A stretch of DNA of 64,000 nt, taken from NCBI GenBank assembly GCA_013141115.1, contig JABFRP010000003.1:620001-684000 (forward strand), read 5' to 3'. The number at the start of each line of letters is the position of its first letter. The first letter of the stretch is position 1. Made by a program: the position numbers and the translations under genes. Source of the DNA: Ferruginibacter sp. Lineage in GTDB: Bacteria; Bacteroidota; Bacteroidia; Chitinophagales; Chitinophagaceae. The notes beneath the pieces were generated by a model, which saw nothing but the letters and a program-made list of their open reading frames with translations, did no database searches and had not been told where the DNA came from. Of this stretch, positions 34,565-44,239 are shown piece after piece.

Positions 34565-35029
34565 TTAGGAAATCTCATTTACTTTATCCTGATAATATTT
34601 TTTGGCGGCTAATGACACTGGCAGCCCCACAAAGAGAAAAAGAACACTGGCAGCAATAACCTCTTTTTTCATATCAAAAATGTCAGGTTTAATTTCGCTA
34701 AGAGGAATAATAATTTGAGTAGTGACAGTCCAAGCAGTTAATGCAATAAGAAAGCTATTAAGTAATACTGAATGATGCAGAAATTTTAATTTAGGGTACA
34801 ACAAAAAGAACACAGCCGTGCAGGCAAAGACAATAGCGAAATGAAAGAACAGCCCAATTGCCATTATGCCGTAGCTTCCGGTAAAAGCACTTTTTCCAAA
34901 AACACCACTGGCAATATATTTCAGTACAATAGCAGGAGGGGTTTCAGTTGTTACATAAGCCTGAATACAGGCTGCGACAATATCAAAACTGCCTGGCACT
35001 AAAGTCGTTTTTAGAATTTGTTTAAACAT
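34565..35029 (-). CDS. Small integral membrane protein (154 aa)
   Basis: Four hydrophobic segments (about 12-28, 45-70, 84-106 and 128-146) with short charged loops and a basic C-terminus (KKYYQDKVNEIS). I do not recognise a confident family; small four-helix membrane proteins of this size are common and often uncharacterised. Its start codon lies five bases after the stop of the hydrolase remnant upstream, so it may have inherited that transcript. Confidence 0.7.
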   Translation of the reverse strand: MFKQILKTTLVPGSFDIVAACIQAYVTTETPPAIVLKYIASGVFGKSAFTGSYGIMAIGLFFHFAIVFACTAVFFLLYPKLKFLHHSVLLNSFLIALTAWTVTTQIIIPLSEIKPDIFDMKKEVIAASVLFLFVGLPVSLAAKKYYQDKVNEIS

Positions 35030-35033
35030 TTGC

Positions 35034-35175
35034 TTAGTTTTTAAAATTATTCCTGCTTAAAGGTTTATTCAAAGTAGGTTTGAATACGGCTGCATCATCC
35101 ATCCATATCTTGTGGCCTGAATTCTTTATAACATAAGCGTTGACTGTGGGCAATTCTTTGTTAAAATCCTACAAT
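35034..35175 (-). pseudogene. Ectopic C-terminal fragment of an alpha/beta hydrolase
   Basis: The minus strand reads DFNKELPTVNAYVIKNSGHK, then IWMDDAAVFKPTLNKPLSRN and a TAA at 35034-35036. This parallels the last about 40 residues of the intact hydrolase at 38630-39670 (DFEKELPTLNVYIIKNAGHR, IWMDNAGTFKTILSKSISR). A TAG replaces the CAG codon just before, and nothing similar lies further upstream. It is a leftover of a second copy of the hydrolase, abutting the S41 peptidase gene. Confidence 0.8.
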
Positions 35176-35212
35176 AGTTTTAAATGAACTATTTCGCAAT
35201 TTACCGTTCAGG

Positions 35213-36805
35213 TCAATGCTTTTTAAGGTTTATAAGTTTCAATACAAATTCCATTTGGGCATCTATGTTGTTCATAAAATCATCAAAGGAATTTGTTACT
35301 TTATAATCAGGAATTACTCCTCTTCCTAAAGGCTGGTCTGGCTTTAGCGGTGCATCCTGCACCACATATACTACAGAAAACTTTGTTTTTATTTTTGAGT
35401 TAGGCAATTCATAAACTACAGGAAAATGCCCATTGTGTCCATAATAACCACCAGATGTCTCTTCCCCAATAATTTTTCCATTTCTTGCATAGGCTTTAAA
35501 TAACGAAGCAAGATGTGAAGCTGCAGAGCCCACATTTTCATCAATTAATAAGTATGCATTTCCAGTAAAAGCCGGTTTTTTAGGATTATAGCTTAGATTT
35601 TTTAGTGGGTTTTGCAGATTTCTTCCTTTTTCAAACTTTGTGAAGTAGCTATTTATTAAATTTTCGTATTCAAGTTTAGCTTTTGCATCAGCTTTGTATT
35701 CAGTTGCAGGTCCCCAAAAATATTCTTGATGAGGTATATTATCGAAGATTGTATAAGCCAAAGTATTTTCTTTAAAGGAACTGTCTGTCAGGTACATCAT
35801 GGGTTGTTCATAAGTTGGGTCAAGTCCACCTGGATTGCCTCTGATATCAATAATAAGATTTTTGATTCCTTTTTCGTTTAGTACGCTAAAGATACTATCT
35901 ATAAAGTCGCAATAAACTTTAAAAGCAGGGTCTTTAGTTGAAGCAGCCATTGTAAATATTCTAAAATTCAGTTTTGCTGTTTCAGGCGTTAGTAGTTGAA
36001 AGCTATATTTTTCCTGTACACGGTTATCAATTACACTGTCCACTTTTGCAGAATGTCTTTCCTGAAGATTTTTTAATCTTTCCTGAAGAAAAACGCTTTT
36101 CAGGATTACAGATTGTTGTGAACTGAGACCTGGAGCCATGTAGGTTATAACAAAAGAATCTTTTAAACCATACTCTAGCAAATACCGGATGCCAAAGCTG
36201 TTATTTACGCTGCCAGATTGTTTGTATGAAATATTATAACCATCAGATGGCATATACTTATAAAACGATTGCATTAGTGCTGTATCATTTACTCCATTAA
36301 TACGGAGAATCCTTGAACCAAGGGGTATTTCTTTATTTACACTATTAAAAATAATTTTACCCTCTATATATTTTAATGGATATGGGAAAAACGCCTTTTG
36401 AAAATTTAAACTATCTAAAATTTCCTTTGGTGGTTCAGTATAATTATGATTGCTACCTTCTATGTCAGAGAGTTGCAATAAGATTTTGTAAAACGAAAGT
36501 GTAGTAGCAGGTTTTTTTATTTTAGCGAACGCTGATTTGTATTGCCTGTCAATTTCTTTTTTTGAAACATACCTGTATATTCCTGAGTTTGCACTTATTC
36601 TTATTTTATGGAATAATTTTAAATCCTTTTTCATTTCCGTGGAAGACAGCATTCTGTCAAAGGAATTTGCCTGATTTGGTTTTACACTCACCTGGCCTTG
36701 GCTTTCTGAAAGTTTATTTTGTGATGGGCATGCATTACAATCTATTTTCTGTCCATTTAATATGTTTGCAATAAAAAGTAAAAAGAGTATAAACGGTAAT
36801 TTCAT
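35213..36805 (-). CDS. Secreted S41-family (C-terminal processing) peptidase
   Basis: The 530-residue protein has a signal peptide (MKLPFILFLLFIANILNGQ). The S41 core lies in the second half: LIIDIRGNPGGLD followed by a serine region ENVGSAASHLASLFKAYARN and the EETSGGYYGHNG loop. S41 proteases cut polypeptide C-termini, with a Ser/Lys or Ser/His/Glu site; no PDZ domain is evident in the middle. It probably acts in the periplasm. The next gene on the same strand is a hydrolase remnant. Confidence 0.85.
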   Translation of the reverse strand: MKLPFILFLLFIANILNGQKIDCNACPSQNKLSESQGQVSVKPNQANSFDRMLSSTEMKKDLKLFHKIRISANSGIYRYVSKKEIDRQYKSAFAKIKKPATTLSFYKILLQLSDIEGSNHNYTEPPKEILDSLNFQKAFFPYPLKYIEGKIIFNSVNKEIPLGSRILRINGVNDTALMQSFYKYMPSDGYNISYKQSGSVNNSFGIRYLLEYGLKDSFVITYMAPGLSSQQSVILKSVFLQERLKNLQERHSAKVDSVIDNRVQEKYSFQLLTPETAKLNFRIFTMAASTKDPAFKVYCDFIDSIFSVLNEKGIKNLIIDIRGNPGGLDPTYEQPMMYLTDSSFKENTLAYTIFDNIPHQEYFWGPATEYKADAKAKLEYENLINSYFTKFEKGRNLQNPLKNLSYNPKKPAFTGNAYLLIDENVGSAASHLASLFKAYARNGKIIGEETSGGYYGHNGHFPVVYELPNSKIKTKFSVVYVVQDAPLKPDQPLGRGVIPDYKVTNSFDDFMNNIDAQMEFVLKLINLKKH

Positions 36806-36880
36806 AATCTTCTTGTTATTTTGGTGTGTCTAAGTGTTACTAACAATGAACTGCACTTTGCGCAAGTCCAAATTTGTGAT

Positions 36881-38506
36881 TTAATTCCTCTGAACCGCAC
36901 GGCTATTCTTTATAAAAATAACTGCATCAAAATCATGTATCAGATCATAAGTAAAAAACTGTGATGTTGTGCGTGCAAACCCAATTTCACGAAATGTTTT
37001 TGCCACAGTAATCCAGTCTGCCAGCGGTTCATCAATTGGAATATTATTTAACTGTAGGTAATATAGTGGTGCCCTGGCTCCAGCAAAATAATATTCATAC
37101 GATTCAGTATTAGGCTTCAGCAAAGGCCAGCTTCCCCATTTTCTCTCTTTTTGATCGAAGCCTGAATAGGTGCCCCCTGAAGTAGTTATTGCAATAGTGA
37201 AATAGTTTTGGACATAAAATGTTTTAAGCTGATTACCCATAGATACCGGCTTATTAGAGATATGAAAATTATGCTGTGATAGAAGCATTTTAGTTTCGGG
37301 GTAATTTTCTATTATCCACTTTACATTAGTAGCCATACAACTGTCACGATATTTTCCGCTAAAATTAAGGGCTGAGTATAAAGAAAATTGCCGAAGTAAT
37401 TCAATAGCATGCTTTATCCAAATAACAGTATCCTTGCTGCATATAGATTCATAAAATGAGTATCGAGCTGTATACACATCAGATAAATCTTTTAATAACT
37501 TTTTTACTAACACAACGTCAGTTGTATCCTTTTGAGCCATTGTACCCTGCATTCTCCTGCGGTTCCTTTTTTCTCTTATTTCATTTATTCTATTAACACT
37601 GGCATATAGTGTTGTATCATATTTCCGTGCAAATTGAGTAATAGCGTTGATAGCAGCACTGTCAGATTGCATATCAACTCCCCAAAATTTTATTTTTTGA
37701 GAATGACCAGAGTTATAATCTTTCATCCATTCTATAACCCTTACCAATTCTTTATTATGCCATACCGCTTTTGTATTCCTTTTAAGAACATTCACTGCCG
37801 GTTCATTGCTATTGGATACTATATAGTTATTAATTAAAGCGGTACTGGCCATATCCTCTTCCAGGACAAATGCGTTAAATCCTTTTTCCTCGACAAGGTA
37901 TCTTAGCAGATTAAATTTAAAACTAAAGGCCTCATATGTACCATGAGTTGGTTCTCCAATTCCAACTATTGCTGCCCTGTTAATCATAACTCCCAACTCT
38001 TTAATATCCCTGTGACCCTTACCTGCTCCTGTATTTTTAATTAGATGCAGCCGGTTGTTCAACCAGTTTATTCTCTTAGTAAACGCTGCTTGGTTTTGTT
38101 TAAGATAAATCCTATATTCATCAGCACTTAAGTGTTTAACATATTCAATAGTGTATTTTCCGCTTTTTGGATTATAAACTGTATCATCAAATGCTTTTAC
38201 TTTCAAAATCATATAACCACCTATAACAGATGTAAATTCAACAGTCTCCTCGCCCTGTTTTCCATTAGGTGAATCCACTGATCTTATTTTTTACCCATCT
38301 TCAGACGAAACATCAACCATTACATCAATGCCGTTTTGAATAACGATTAATTTACAAAATTCACCTTTCTCTATTCTTATTTTATATATATCAGAATCAC
38401 CCCTGCTAATCACTTTATCTAATTTATCCCCCTTTGCCAATTCATATTGGCAGAAGGTTCTCTTGGCAGAGAATATCAATAAAAAACTAATCAACATTAT
38501 TTTCAT
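36881..38506 (-). pseudogene. Erythromycin-esterase-family protein interrupted by an in-frame TAA
   Basis: The N-terminal 71 residues (38506 to 38291) start with a signal peptide (MKIMLISFLLIFSAKRTFCQ) and end VSSEDG at TAA 38291-38293. Four codons later the same frame resumes (GTG at 38278) with VDSPNGKQGEETVEFT and a 465-residue erythromycin-esterase domain: GIGEPTHGTYEAFSFKFNLL, VLEEDMAS, FWGVDMQSD and LLSQHNFHISN. The sequence around the stop (SEDG, stop, KIRSVDSPNGK) suggests AAA changed to TAA. The family includes EreA-type lactone hydrolases, but most members, including secreted Bacteroidota ones, have unknown substrates. Either the gene is dead or the domain is made from the internal GTG without export. 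Confidence 0.8.
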
Positions 38507-38629
38507 TTTATATTATTTTTAAAACCCGGGAATTCAGAAAGAAGCCCCTACTGACAATAATACCCACCATCAATTGCAGGACGTTTCTTGTTTTTCAATG
38601 GTATATGTTTAATATTTTAGTTAATCAAG

Positions 38630-39670
38630 CTAAAGCTGTTTTCGGCTTATCGATTTGCTTAATATGGTTTTAAATGTGCCTGCGTTATCCATCCATATCC
38701 TGTGGCCTGCATTCTTAATAATGTAAACATTTAGAGTGGGTAATTCCTTTTCAAAATCCTGCCAGTGTATTTGTTTAATAAATTCTGAAAGTGTTTGCCC
38801 CTTCTCTTTTAAAATAGCATTTACTGTTGTAGCTTTTTTAAGAGCATAGAAAGAAAGAAGTTCTTCATATTTTTTTGCTGTAAAATTTAAATAATCATAA
38901 TCACCATTAATGACAGTTACCGGAAATTTATGCTGCTTTAAAGTTGTTGTATAGTCCCATTCTACTGGAGCAGTAGGAAAAACAATATTGGCTGCATGTT
39001 GGTTAAAAAAAGCAACTCCGCCTTTTATATCCCTCCATTTGTTTACAGAATAAATATCGGTGGAAGCAAATGAAATTCTCCAGCTATAAGTGTACAACTT
39101 CGCAGGCCAGTCTTTTTTTTCTTGTGGAAAATTAACTTTTAATCTTTCCAGCTTCACCTCGGCTCTGTTCTCCAAATAATATGTAGCAAAGTTTCTCAAT
39201 TCTGAATTTGTTGAGATAGGTAAAAAAGAACTTAGCAGCACAAGGTTTTTAACCTTCATGGGATATTTTTCTGCATAAGCCATTGCAATTGTTGTACCCA
39301 TAGAATGGGCAACCAAGGTTACTTTTTCTAATTTCAAAGCCAGCCTGATAGTTTCAATATCTGCCAGCATTTTTTCAAAAGAAAGCAGGCTGTCTGGAGC
39401 TGGCGACCGTAAAGAACCTCTTTGGTCAAACATTACAAAGTGAAATTTATCTTGTAATGGTTTTACTGCATCTATCATGTAACTGTGCTCGGCACCAAAA
39501 CCTCCGTGTAATACAATAACTGTATCACCTTTTCCAAATTCATTTATATAAAGATTTAATTTGTCTGGTGTGTATATATACCATTCCTCGGAGTTTTGCC
39601 CATGAGCATTATAGTTGAGGGAAACAGGGATGATAAGTAGTAAGAATAATCGAGTTAGTTTATTTTTCAT
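38630..39670 (-). CDS. Secreted alpha/beta hydrolase
   Basis: The 346-residue protein has a signal peptide (MKNKLTRLFLLLIIPVSLNY), the oxyanion region VIVLHGGFGAEHS and the nucleophile elbow LVAHSMGTTIAMAYAEKYP. A late INGDYDYL acid region and AGHRIW with the catalytic His follow. Substrate unknown; proline iminopeptidase or haloalkane/ester hydrolase types look similar. Part of its C-terminus exists as an ectopic fragment at 35034-35175, so this region once held two copies. Confidence 0.87.
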   Translation of the reverse strand: MKNKLTRLFLLLIIPVSLNYNAHGQNSEEWYIYTPDKLNLYINEFGKGDTVIVLHGGFGAEHSYMIDAVKPLQDKFHFVMFDQRGSLRSPAPDSLLSFEKMLADIETIRLALKLEKVTLVAHSMGTTIAMAYAEKYPMKVKNLVLLSSFLPISTNSELRNFATYYLENRAEVKLERLKVNFPQEKKDWPAKLYTYSWRISFASTDIYSVNKWRDIKGGVAFFNQHAANIVFPTAPVEWDYTTTLKQHKFPVTVINGDYDYLNFTAKKYEELLSFYALKKATTVNAILKEKGQTLSEFIKQIHWQDFEKELPTLNVYIIKNAGHRIWMDNAGTFKTILSKSISRKQL

Positions 39671-39775
39671 TTGCTTTATTTTATAGTTAAATTATTTGTT
39701 ACGACTAACAAAAAATCATATTTTCTTAGGACTACAAAAAAATAATCCTCGTAAATATAATACACACCAATATGT

Positions 39776-41479
39776 TTACTGTTTAGTGAAAGCTCTGTTG
39801 CCGAAATAAAGCATATCACCTCTTTTAATAATTAAGTCTCCATCTGTAGTAAAAAAAATGCCCGGTTTATATTCAGTTACTTTTGTAGCTCCACCGTCTG
39901 AGCAATACAAATAGCCGTTTTTCATAAATAATTCAATCGTTTCTTCCTGCCTGTTGTTATAACCTTTATACGAACCTATTAGACTATTCCATGAAGGTTT
40001 GTTCTCCCCGGCTTTTTCGTTTGGAGAATCATTGAAAATATAAAAGTCAGCATTGTTTTGATTTACATTAATAAAATGTAAAGGCATTCCTCTTTTAGGT
40101 AAAGAAAAAATAAATTTGTCTCCACCATCAGTAGAAAAATCTGTATTACTATGAGCAATCAAAAAAGTTGTGTCCGTTCCTGAAACTGCAGTAAGCTTAT
40201 TTTTTACCGCTACAATTTCCAAAATATTTCTATTAGTTTTATATGTACCAGCAAGCCTTTTTAAATAAGTATTGCTCAAGTGGACAACAGGTTTGTTTAT
40301 AGCCAGGGCATTAGTTACTGGTAACGAACCAAATTTGGCTTTTGTCATTCCCAGTAACGCTTTCTGGTAAATTTCATTTGTAAAAGTAGAACCGGCCCCG
40401 TCGTTTGTTAAAACTATTACGCCAATTTTTGCTTCAGGTATCCATGCCTGCTCTGCCCTGTACCCATATCCGCCTCCGGCATGATGCACTAATGTTACTC
40501 CATGATACGGTTTTAACCTGACACCTAAACCATAACCAGCAACCTGTCCATCAAGTTTAAACTGCACTGTATACATTTGGTTTAATAGTTTAGGAGATAT
40601 AACAACTTTGTTATTTATTTTCCAATTATTAAATTGAAATGATAGGAACTTAGCCATTTCTGTGGGATTGGAGTAAAGGCCTCCCGCTGCAGGGTCTGCG
40701 ATGTAAGTCTTTTCCATTTCTTCATTTCCAAAATAACCTTTTGCATAATTTCCGGATTTGTAAACTTCCTCCTGATTGTAAGTACTTTTAGTCATCCCAA
40801 GTGGCATTAATAAATTTCGTTTTAAATATTCTTCAACAGAAATTCCTGCCTTTTTTGAAAGGATATAGGCGGTAATATCAGGCCCCATATTAGAATAACT
40901 GTAAAATTTGCCAACAGGAAATCTCAGCCATGAGCTGGCTACACTTTTAATGTGTTCCTCAAATGTACAGTGTACGGTATCATAATTATTACCTATGGGT
41001 GTTTCGTGACACAACCCACTTCTGTGGCTTAATAAATGCCTGAATGTGATTTTTTTTGCTTCTCCATCGCCATATCTTGAATGAACAGTAAATGAAGGGT
41101 AATGCTTAATTATGACATCATCAAGATTATATTTTCCTTTTTCTGCTTCCATTAAAAATGCAGTTGCCGTATAAGTTTTTGAAATTGACTGGGTACTGAA
41201 CAATGTGGTTTCGTTTACCTGTTGTGTTTTTGTATTATCTGTATAACCAAAGCCTTTGACCCAAACCACATTTTGGTCATCAACTAATGCAATTGATACT
41301 CCTAATATGTTGTATTCAGCCATTTTTTCCCTTACGAGTGTATCAAGGCTTCCAATTAATGTTGTATAATCTTTGTTTTTTCGACTTTCGCTAAATGATA
41401 TTTTGCTTTGAGCTAATGCATTATATGTGTGAAAGAAAGTTATTAACAGGATGTACAATTGAAGTGATTTATTTTTCAT
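39776..41479 (-). CDS. Serine hydrolase of the beta-lactamase/DD-peptidase (class C-like) family
   Basis: The 567-residue protein has a signal peptide (MKNKSLQLYILLITFFHTYN) and the SxxK site as S98-I-S-K101 in LFSTQSISKTYTA. YSNMGPD gives the Tyr-x-Asn motif and HHAGGGYGYRAEQ occupies the KTG-like position. A C-terminal beta-rich domain of about 170 residues follows, as in the DUF3471-type architecture. Such proteins hydrolyse peptides, esters or D-amino-acid links in the periplasm; true beta-lactamase activity should not be assumed. Confidence 0.87.
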   Translation of the reverse strand: MKNKSLQLYILLITFFHTYNALAQSKISFSESRKNKDYTTLIGSLDTLVREKMAEYNILGVSIALVDDQNVVWVKGFGYTDNTKTQQVNETTLFSTQSISKTYTATAFLMEAEKGKYNLDDVIIKHYPSFTVHSRYGDGEAKKITFRHLLSHRSGLCHETPIGNNYDTVHCTFEEHIKSVASSWLRFPVGKFYSYSNMGPDITAYILSKKAGISVEEYLKRNLLMPLGMTKSTYNQEEVYKSGNYAKGYFGNEEMEKTYIADPAAGGLYSNPTEMAKFLSFQFNNWKINNKVVISPKLLNQMYTVQFKLDGQVAGYGLGVRLKPYHGVTLVHHAGGGYGYRAEQAWIPEAKIGVIVLTNDGAGSTFTNEIYQKALLGMTKAKFGSLPVTNALAINKPVVHLSNTYLKRLAGTYKTNRNILEIVAVKNKLTAVSGTDTTFLIAHSNTDFSTDGGDKFIFSLPKRGMPLHFINVNQNNADFYIFNDSPNEKAGENKPSWNSLIGSYKGYNNRQEETIELFMKNGYLYCSDGGATKVTEYKPGIFFTTDGDLIIKRGDMLYFGNRAFTKQ

Positions 41480-41510
41480 TACCTCTAAATTGAAAAGTTG
41501 TTTCGTTGAA

Positions 41511-42650
41511 TTAGTTTAAACTGTTTCTTATAACTTCAAAAAATTTTTCTATGTCGGAAACTTCATTGTGTAGATGAGGTGCAATACGCATAGTTGTTCC
41601 TCGGAAACTAACGAAAATATTTTCGCTTGCCAGATGCTTACTTAGGTTTGCAATCAGTGAATCCTCAAATAGTAAACCTATTATATGTCCCACATGATTG
41701 TTGCCTGACAAAACCAAACCATATTCTTTTGCAAGGAGTGAGATTTGTTGTGTAAATGATGATAGTGAAGCCTGAATGTTTTCTACCTCCCAATCCAATA
41801 TCTGGGTTAAAGCCGCTATGGCCATCGGCAATAAGTTGAATTGAGGAAATTCACCCATATCAAATTTTCTTGCACCATCCCTGTAGCCAAATACATAATT
41901 TGTAAGTTTTGAAAAATCCTCACTTCCTTTTTTTGTTAACCAGGAATATTCTAACGGCTCACCTTTATCCTGCCATTTTTTAGAAACATACATGTACCCA
42001 AGGCCGTAAGGGCCCAATAACCATTTATACCCAACCGATACGGCGAAGTCAGGTTGAATTTTATCAATATTAATAGGTAAAGCACCTAATGACTGGCTTA
42101 AGTCCAACACAAAATAACATTCAACTTTTTTTACAGCATCACTGATCTGCTGCAGATCAATGTATGTGCCATCAATCCAATGGCAATTGGGTATTGCAAC
42201 TATTCCGGTGTTGGCGTTTATTTTTTCAAGAATACTATCAGTTAAAGTTTTGTCTTTTAATTTTTTTACTCTCACTATTTTCAAATCAAGCTGTAAAGCA
42301 AGATTTTCCCAAACATAATAGTTAGAAGGAAATTGATTTTCTAAAACAATTATTTCTTTGCCCTTTTGCGGCTTCAAATTTTTTGCTGCTGCCGCAAGGC
42401 CATAGCTTACGGATGGGATTAGTGCAATATTTGAATCAGCGGTCTGAAATATCTTGGCTGCAAGCCCTCTTAATTTTTCTGCATTTACAAACCAATCTTC
42501 AGATTTAATTTTCCATGGACTCGCCCTGGTTTCAAGTGCCTGTATTCCTGCATCATTTACTGATTTAAGTATAGGCGACATGTTAGCACAATTAAGGTAG
42601 GTTACACTTTTATCTAACAGGAATAAGTCTTTACTATTGTTGTTATCCAT
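41511..42650 (-). CDS. Class V aminotransferase-fold PLP enzyme
   Basis: The 379-residue protein shows the PLP fold: IALIPSVSYGLAAAAKNL, DLSQSLGALPINIDK and the Schiff-base Lys in VSVGYKWLLGPYGLGYMY. This matches class V aminotransferases and the cysteine desulfurase-like/kynureninase-like branch. A true cysteine desulfurase would need an active-site Cys loop, which I do not see, so it should not be taken as the missing SspA. It follows the DinB-like gene in the ancestral order, and its N-terminal 50 codons are duplicated at 43554-43698. Confidence 0.85.
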   Translation of the reverse strand: MDNNNSKDLFLLDKSVTYLNCANMSPILKSVNDAGIQALETRASPWKIKSEDWFVNAEKLRGLAAKIFQTADSNIALIPSVSYGLAAAAKNLKPQKGKEIIVLENQFPSNYYVWENLALQLDLKIVRVKKLKDKTLTDSILEKINANTGIVAIPNCHWIDGTYIDLQQISDAVKKVECYFVLDLSQSLGALPINIDKIQPDFAVSVGYKWLLGPYGLGYMYVSKKWQDKGEPLEYSWLTKKGSEDFSKLTNYVFGYRDGARKFDMGEFPQFNLLPMAIAALTQILDWEVENIQASLSSFTQQISLLAKEYGLVLSGNNHVGHIIGLLFEDSLIANLSKHLASENIFVSFRGTTMRIAPHLHNEVSDIEKFFEVIRNSLN

Positions 42651-42789
42651 TTAAAGTTATTTATACTTTTTTTAAACCGGTTTGTATGTTATGCATACTC
42701 AAAATATGATGGTCACCATGCTCGGCAACTAAGAAACAGAAATCTACAGGACTCAATTCCATTTTCAATCTGAATGAACAGATTTGAAT
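42507..42789. repeat. Direct repeat copy 1 (aminotransferase 5' end plus DinB-like 3' remnant)
   Basis: These 283 bases match 43554-43838 with scattered changes. The copy covers the first about 48 codons of the intact aminotransferase (42650 downward) and then, upstream of it, a remnant of the DinB-like gene C-terminus (minus strand, 42661-42789, reading LKMELSPVDFCFLVAEHGD and DHHILSMHNIQTGLKKV). The repeat end coincides with the stop of the membrane protein gene at 42789. Confidence 0.85.
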
Positions 42790-43484
42790 CAGCTTTTCAA
42801 TTTTTGCCTATATAGTTTCTTTTCAACTTTGTATAAAATAATAAGCAGTGTTAATATCAATATCTGCATAAAAGCATCATAAGAATCTGAAAGAGGGTCG
42901 CTATTTCTAAAATGTGTTAAGAATGCTCCAAACATGAATATCATTAAAATTATTGCTGAAATAAATCCTGACTTTAGTTTAAAATGCAGCAATAAGCCGA
43001 CAGAGAAAATGCATTCTATTACCATAACTACATAATTAAAGAAAGCCGGATACCCGGATTGAACAAAAAATTGTTCCATCTCCTTATAGCTTTTAGATTT
43101 TCCAATTGTTACCATAAAAAAGAAAGTAGCACACAGAATCGTAGCAGAAATAATTGTTAATTTCAATATATTTCTTGAGATTGAATTGGGGACAACAAGA
43201 AGCTTGTATTGCCTAAAGGTAATTCTGTAAAGTATAGTTGTAAGCATTGCTGTTATCAAAAACCAAAATAGCTTACCCCAGTTATAAATAAACAGCAAGC
43301 CCTCTTTAACTATGCTGCTTTTAATTCCAGAAAAGAAGAAAAGTGCATTGCAAATTGTAGCAATTAGTGATAACCAAAGTGCCATTAAAGCAAATTTGTA
43401 AGCAAGCGCAGTTTCTTCAATCTTGGTACTAATAGCGAGTAATATGCCTATTATTGAAAATATGATTGATAAGAGAATATACAT
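42789..43484 (-). CDS. Polytopic membrane protein (231 aa) between direct repeats
   Basis: About seven hydrophobic segments (roughly 1-20, 28-50, 64-88, 105-128, 143-160, 171-190, 200-220) with short loops. No family is recognised; the size and layout resemble small uncharacterised seven-helix proteins. It lies exactly between the two 283-285-base direct repeats and breaks what was an adjacent DinB-like/aminotransferase pair, so it arrived with, or survived from, the duplication. Confidence 0.75.
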   Translation of the reverse strand: MYILLSIIFSIIGILLAISTKIEETALAYKFALMALWLSLIATICNALFFFSGIKSSIVKEGLLFIYNWGKLFWFLITAMLTTILYRITFRQYKLLVVPNSISRNILKLTIISATILCATFFFMVTIGKSKSYKEMEQFFVQSGYPAFFNYVVMVIECIFSVGLLLHFKLKSGFISAIILMIFMFGAFLTHFRNSDPLSDSYDAFMQILILTLLIILYKVEKKLYRQKLKS

Positions 43485-43553
43485 GATTTACATTATTTTT
43501 TTAATGCAATGAAACTTTCAGTTAATTCCAAATTTATCTTGCAAAAAAGTATA

Positions 43554-43838
43554 AATTTTTCCAGGGGCTTGCCCTGGTTTCAAGTGCCTGCATTCCTGCA
43601 TCATTCACTGATTTAAGAATAGGCGACATGTTAGCACAATTAAGGTAGGTTACACTTTTATCTAACAGGAATAAGTCTTTACTATTGTTGTTATCCATTT
43701 AAAGTTATTTATACTTTTTTCAAACTTGTTTGTATGCTACGCATACTCAAAATATGATGGTCATCATGCTCGGCAACAAAGAAACAGAAATCTACAGGGC
43801 TCATTTCCATTTTCAATCTGGGATGAATAGATTTGAAT
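43554..43838. repeat. Direct repeat copy 2 (aminotransferase 5' remnant plus DinB-like 3' end)
   Basis: These 285 bases match 42507-42789. Here the DinB-like part is the real gene end (43709-43838) and the aminotransferase part (43554-43698, start codon at 43696-43698) is a dead fragment without the rest of the gene. The intact and broken halves are therefore reciprocal between the two copies. Confidence 0.85.
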
Positions 43839-44230
43839 TGCATAATCTCTATTTCTAATTGTTCAATATGCTTAATAAACTGTAATCTTTTAGTTGTAAA
43901 GTCATTTATTAGTTGCTCTGTAAATGTTGTGTTGTGATTAGCTATTTTTGTAACAGTATTTTCCATGTCTGCAGCGCTCAGGATTTCTTTTTTTTGGATA
44001 AATTCTTCAATCCTTTTTTTATGTAATATTTCAAGGTCTGCTAAATGGCCAATATGTTCTTTTATACTCCATTTATCATTAGGTTTAAATGCAGCTTCGT
44101 TATCTGTTATAGCTAAGGCTATTTCCTTTATTCTTGCAGTTGCACCTCTTAACCTTTCTAATACTGCAGGGAGCAATTCAACAGGTATATTAAAGGTAAA
44201 TGACCTTTCAATCCATTTAACTTGTTGCAT
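43709..44230 (-). CDS. DinB-like (DinB_2 / DUF664-type) metal-binding protein
   Basis: The 173-residue four-helix protein has the family His ligands: KEHIGHLADLEILHKKR in the first half and VAEHDDHHILSMR near the C-terminus. It is related to bacillithiol or mycothiol transferase-like proteins. It is unrelated to DNA polymerase IV despite the name. Its function is probably thiol-dependent detoxification or unknown. Its stop is 10 bases from the aminotransferase remnant; in the ancestral order it was followed directly by that gene. Confidence 0.85.
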   Translation of the reverse strand: MQQVKWIERSFTFNIPVELLPAVLERLRGATARIKEIALAITDNEAAFKPNDKWSIKEHIGHLADLEILHKKRIEEFIQKKEILSAADMENTVTKIANHNTTFTEQLINDFTTKRLQFIKHIEQLEIEIMQFKSIHPRLKMEMSPVDFCFFVAEHDDHHILSMRSIQTSLKKV

Positions 44231-44239
44231 TTTTATGTT

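Noticed and set aside
2375-38293. TGA recoding (code 4 or 25) to explain the in-frame TGA codons
   Set aside because: TGA is used as an ordinary stop in several intact genes (for example at 33327-33329 and 53160-53162), and a third interruption is a TAA.
41511-42650. Cysteine desulfurase (SspA/DndA) for the phosphorothioation system
   Set aside because: The PLP fold is right, but no active-site Cys loop is visible and the gene is 14 kb away from the Ssp operon in a different neighbourhood.
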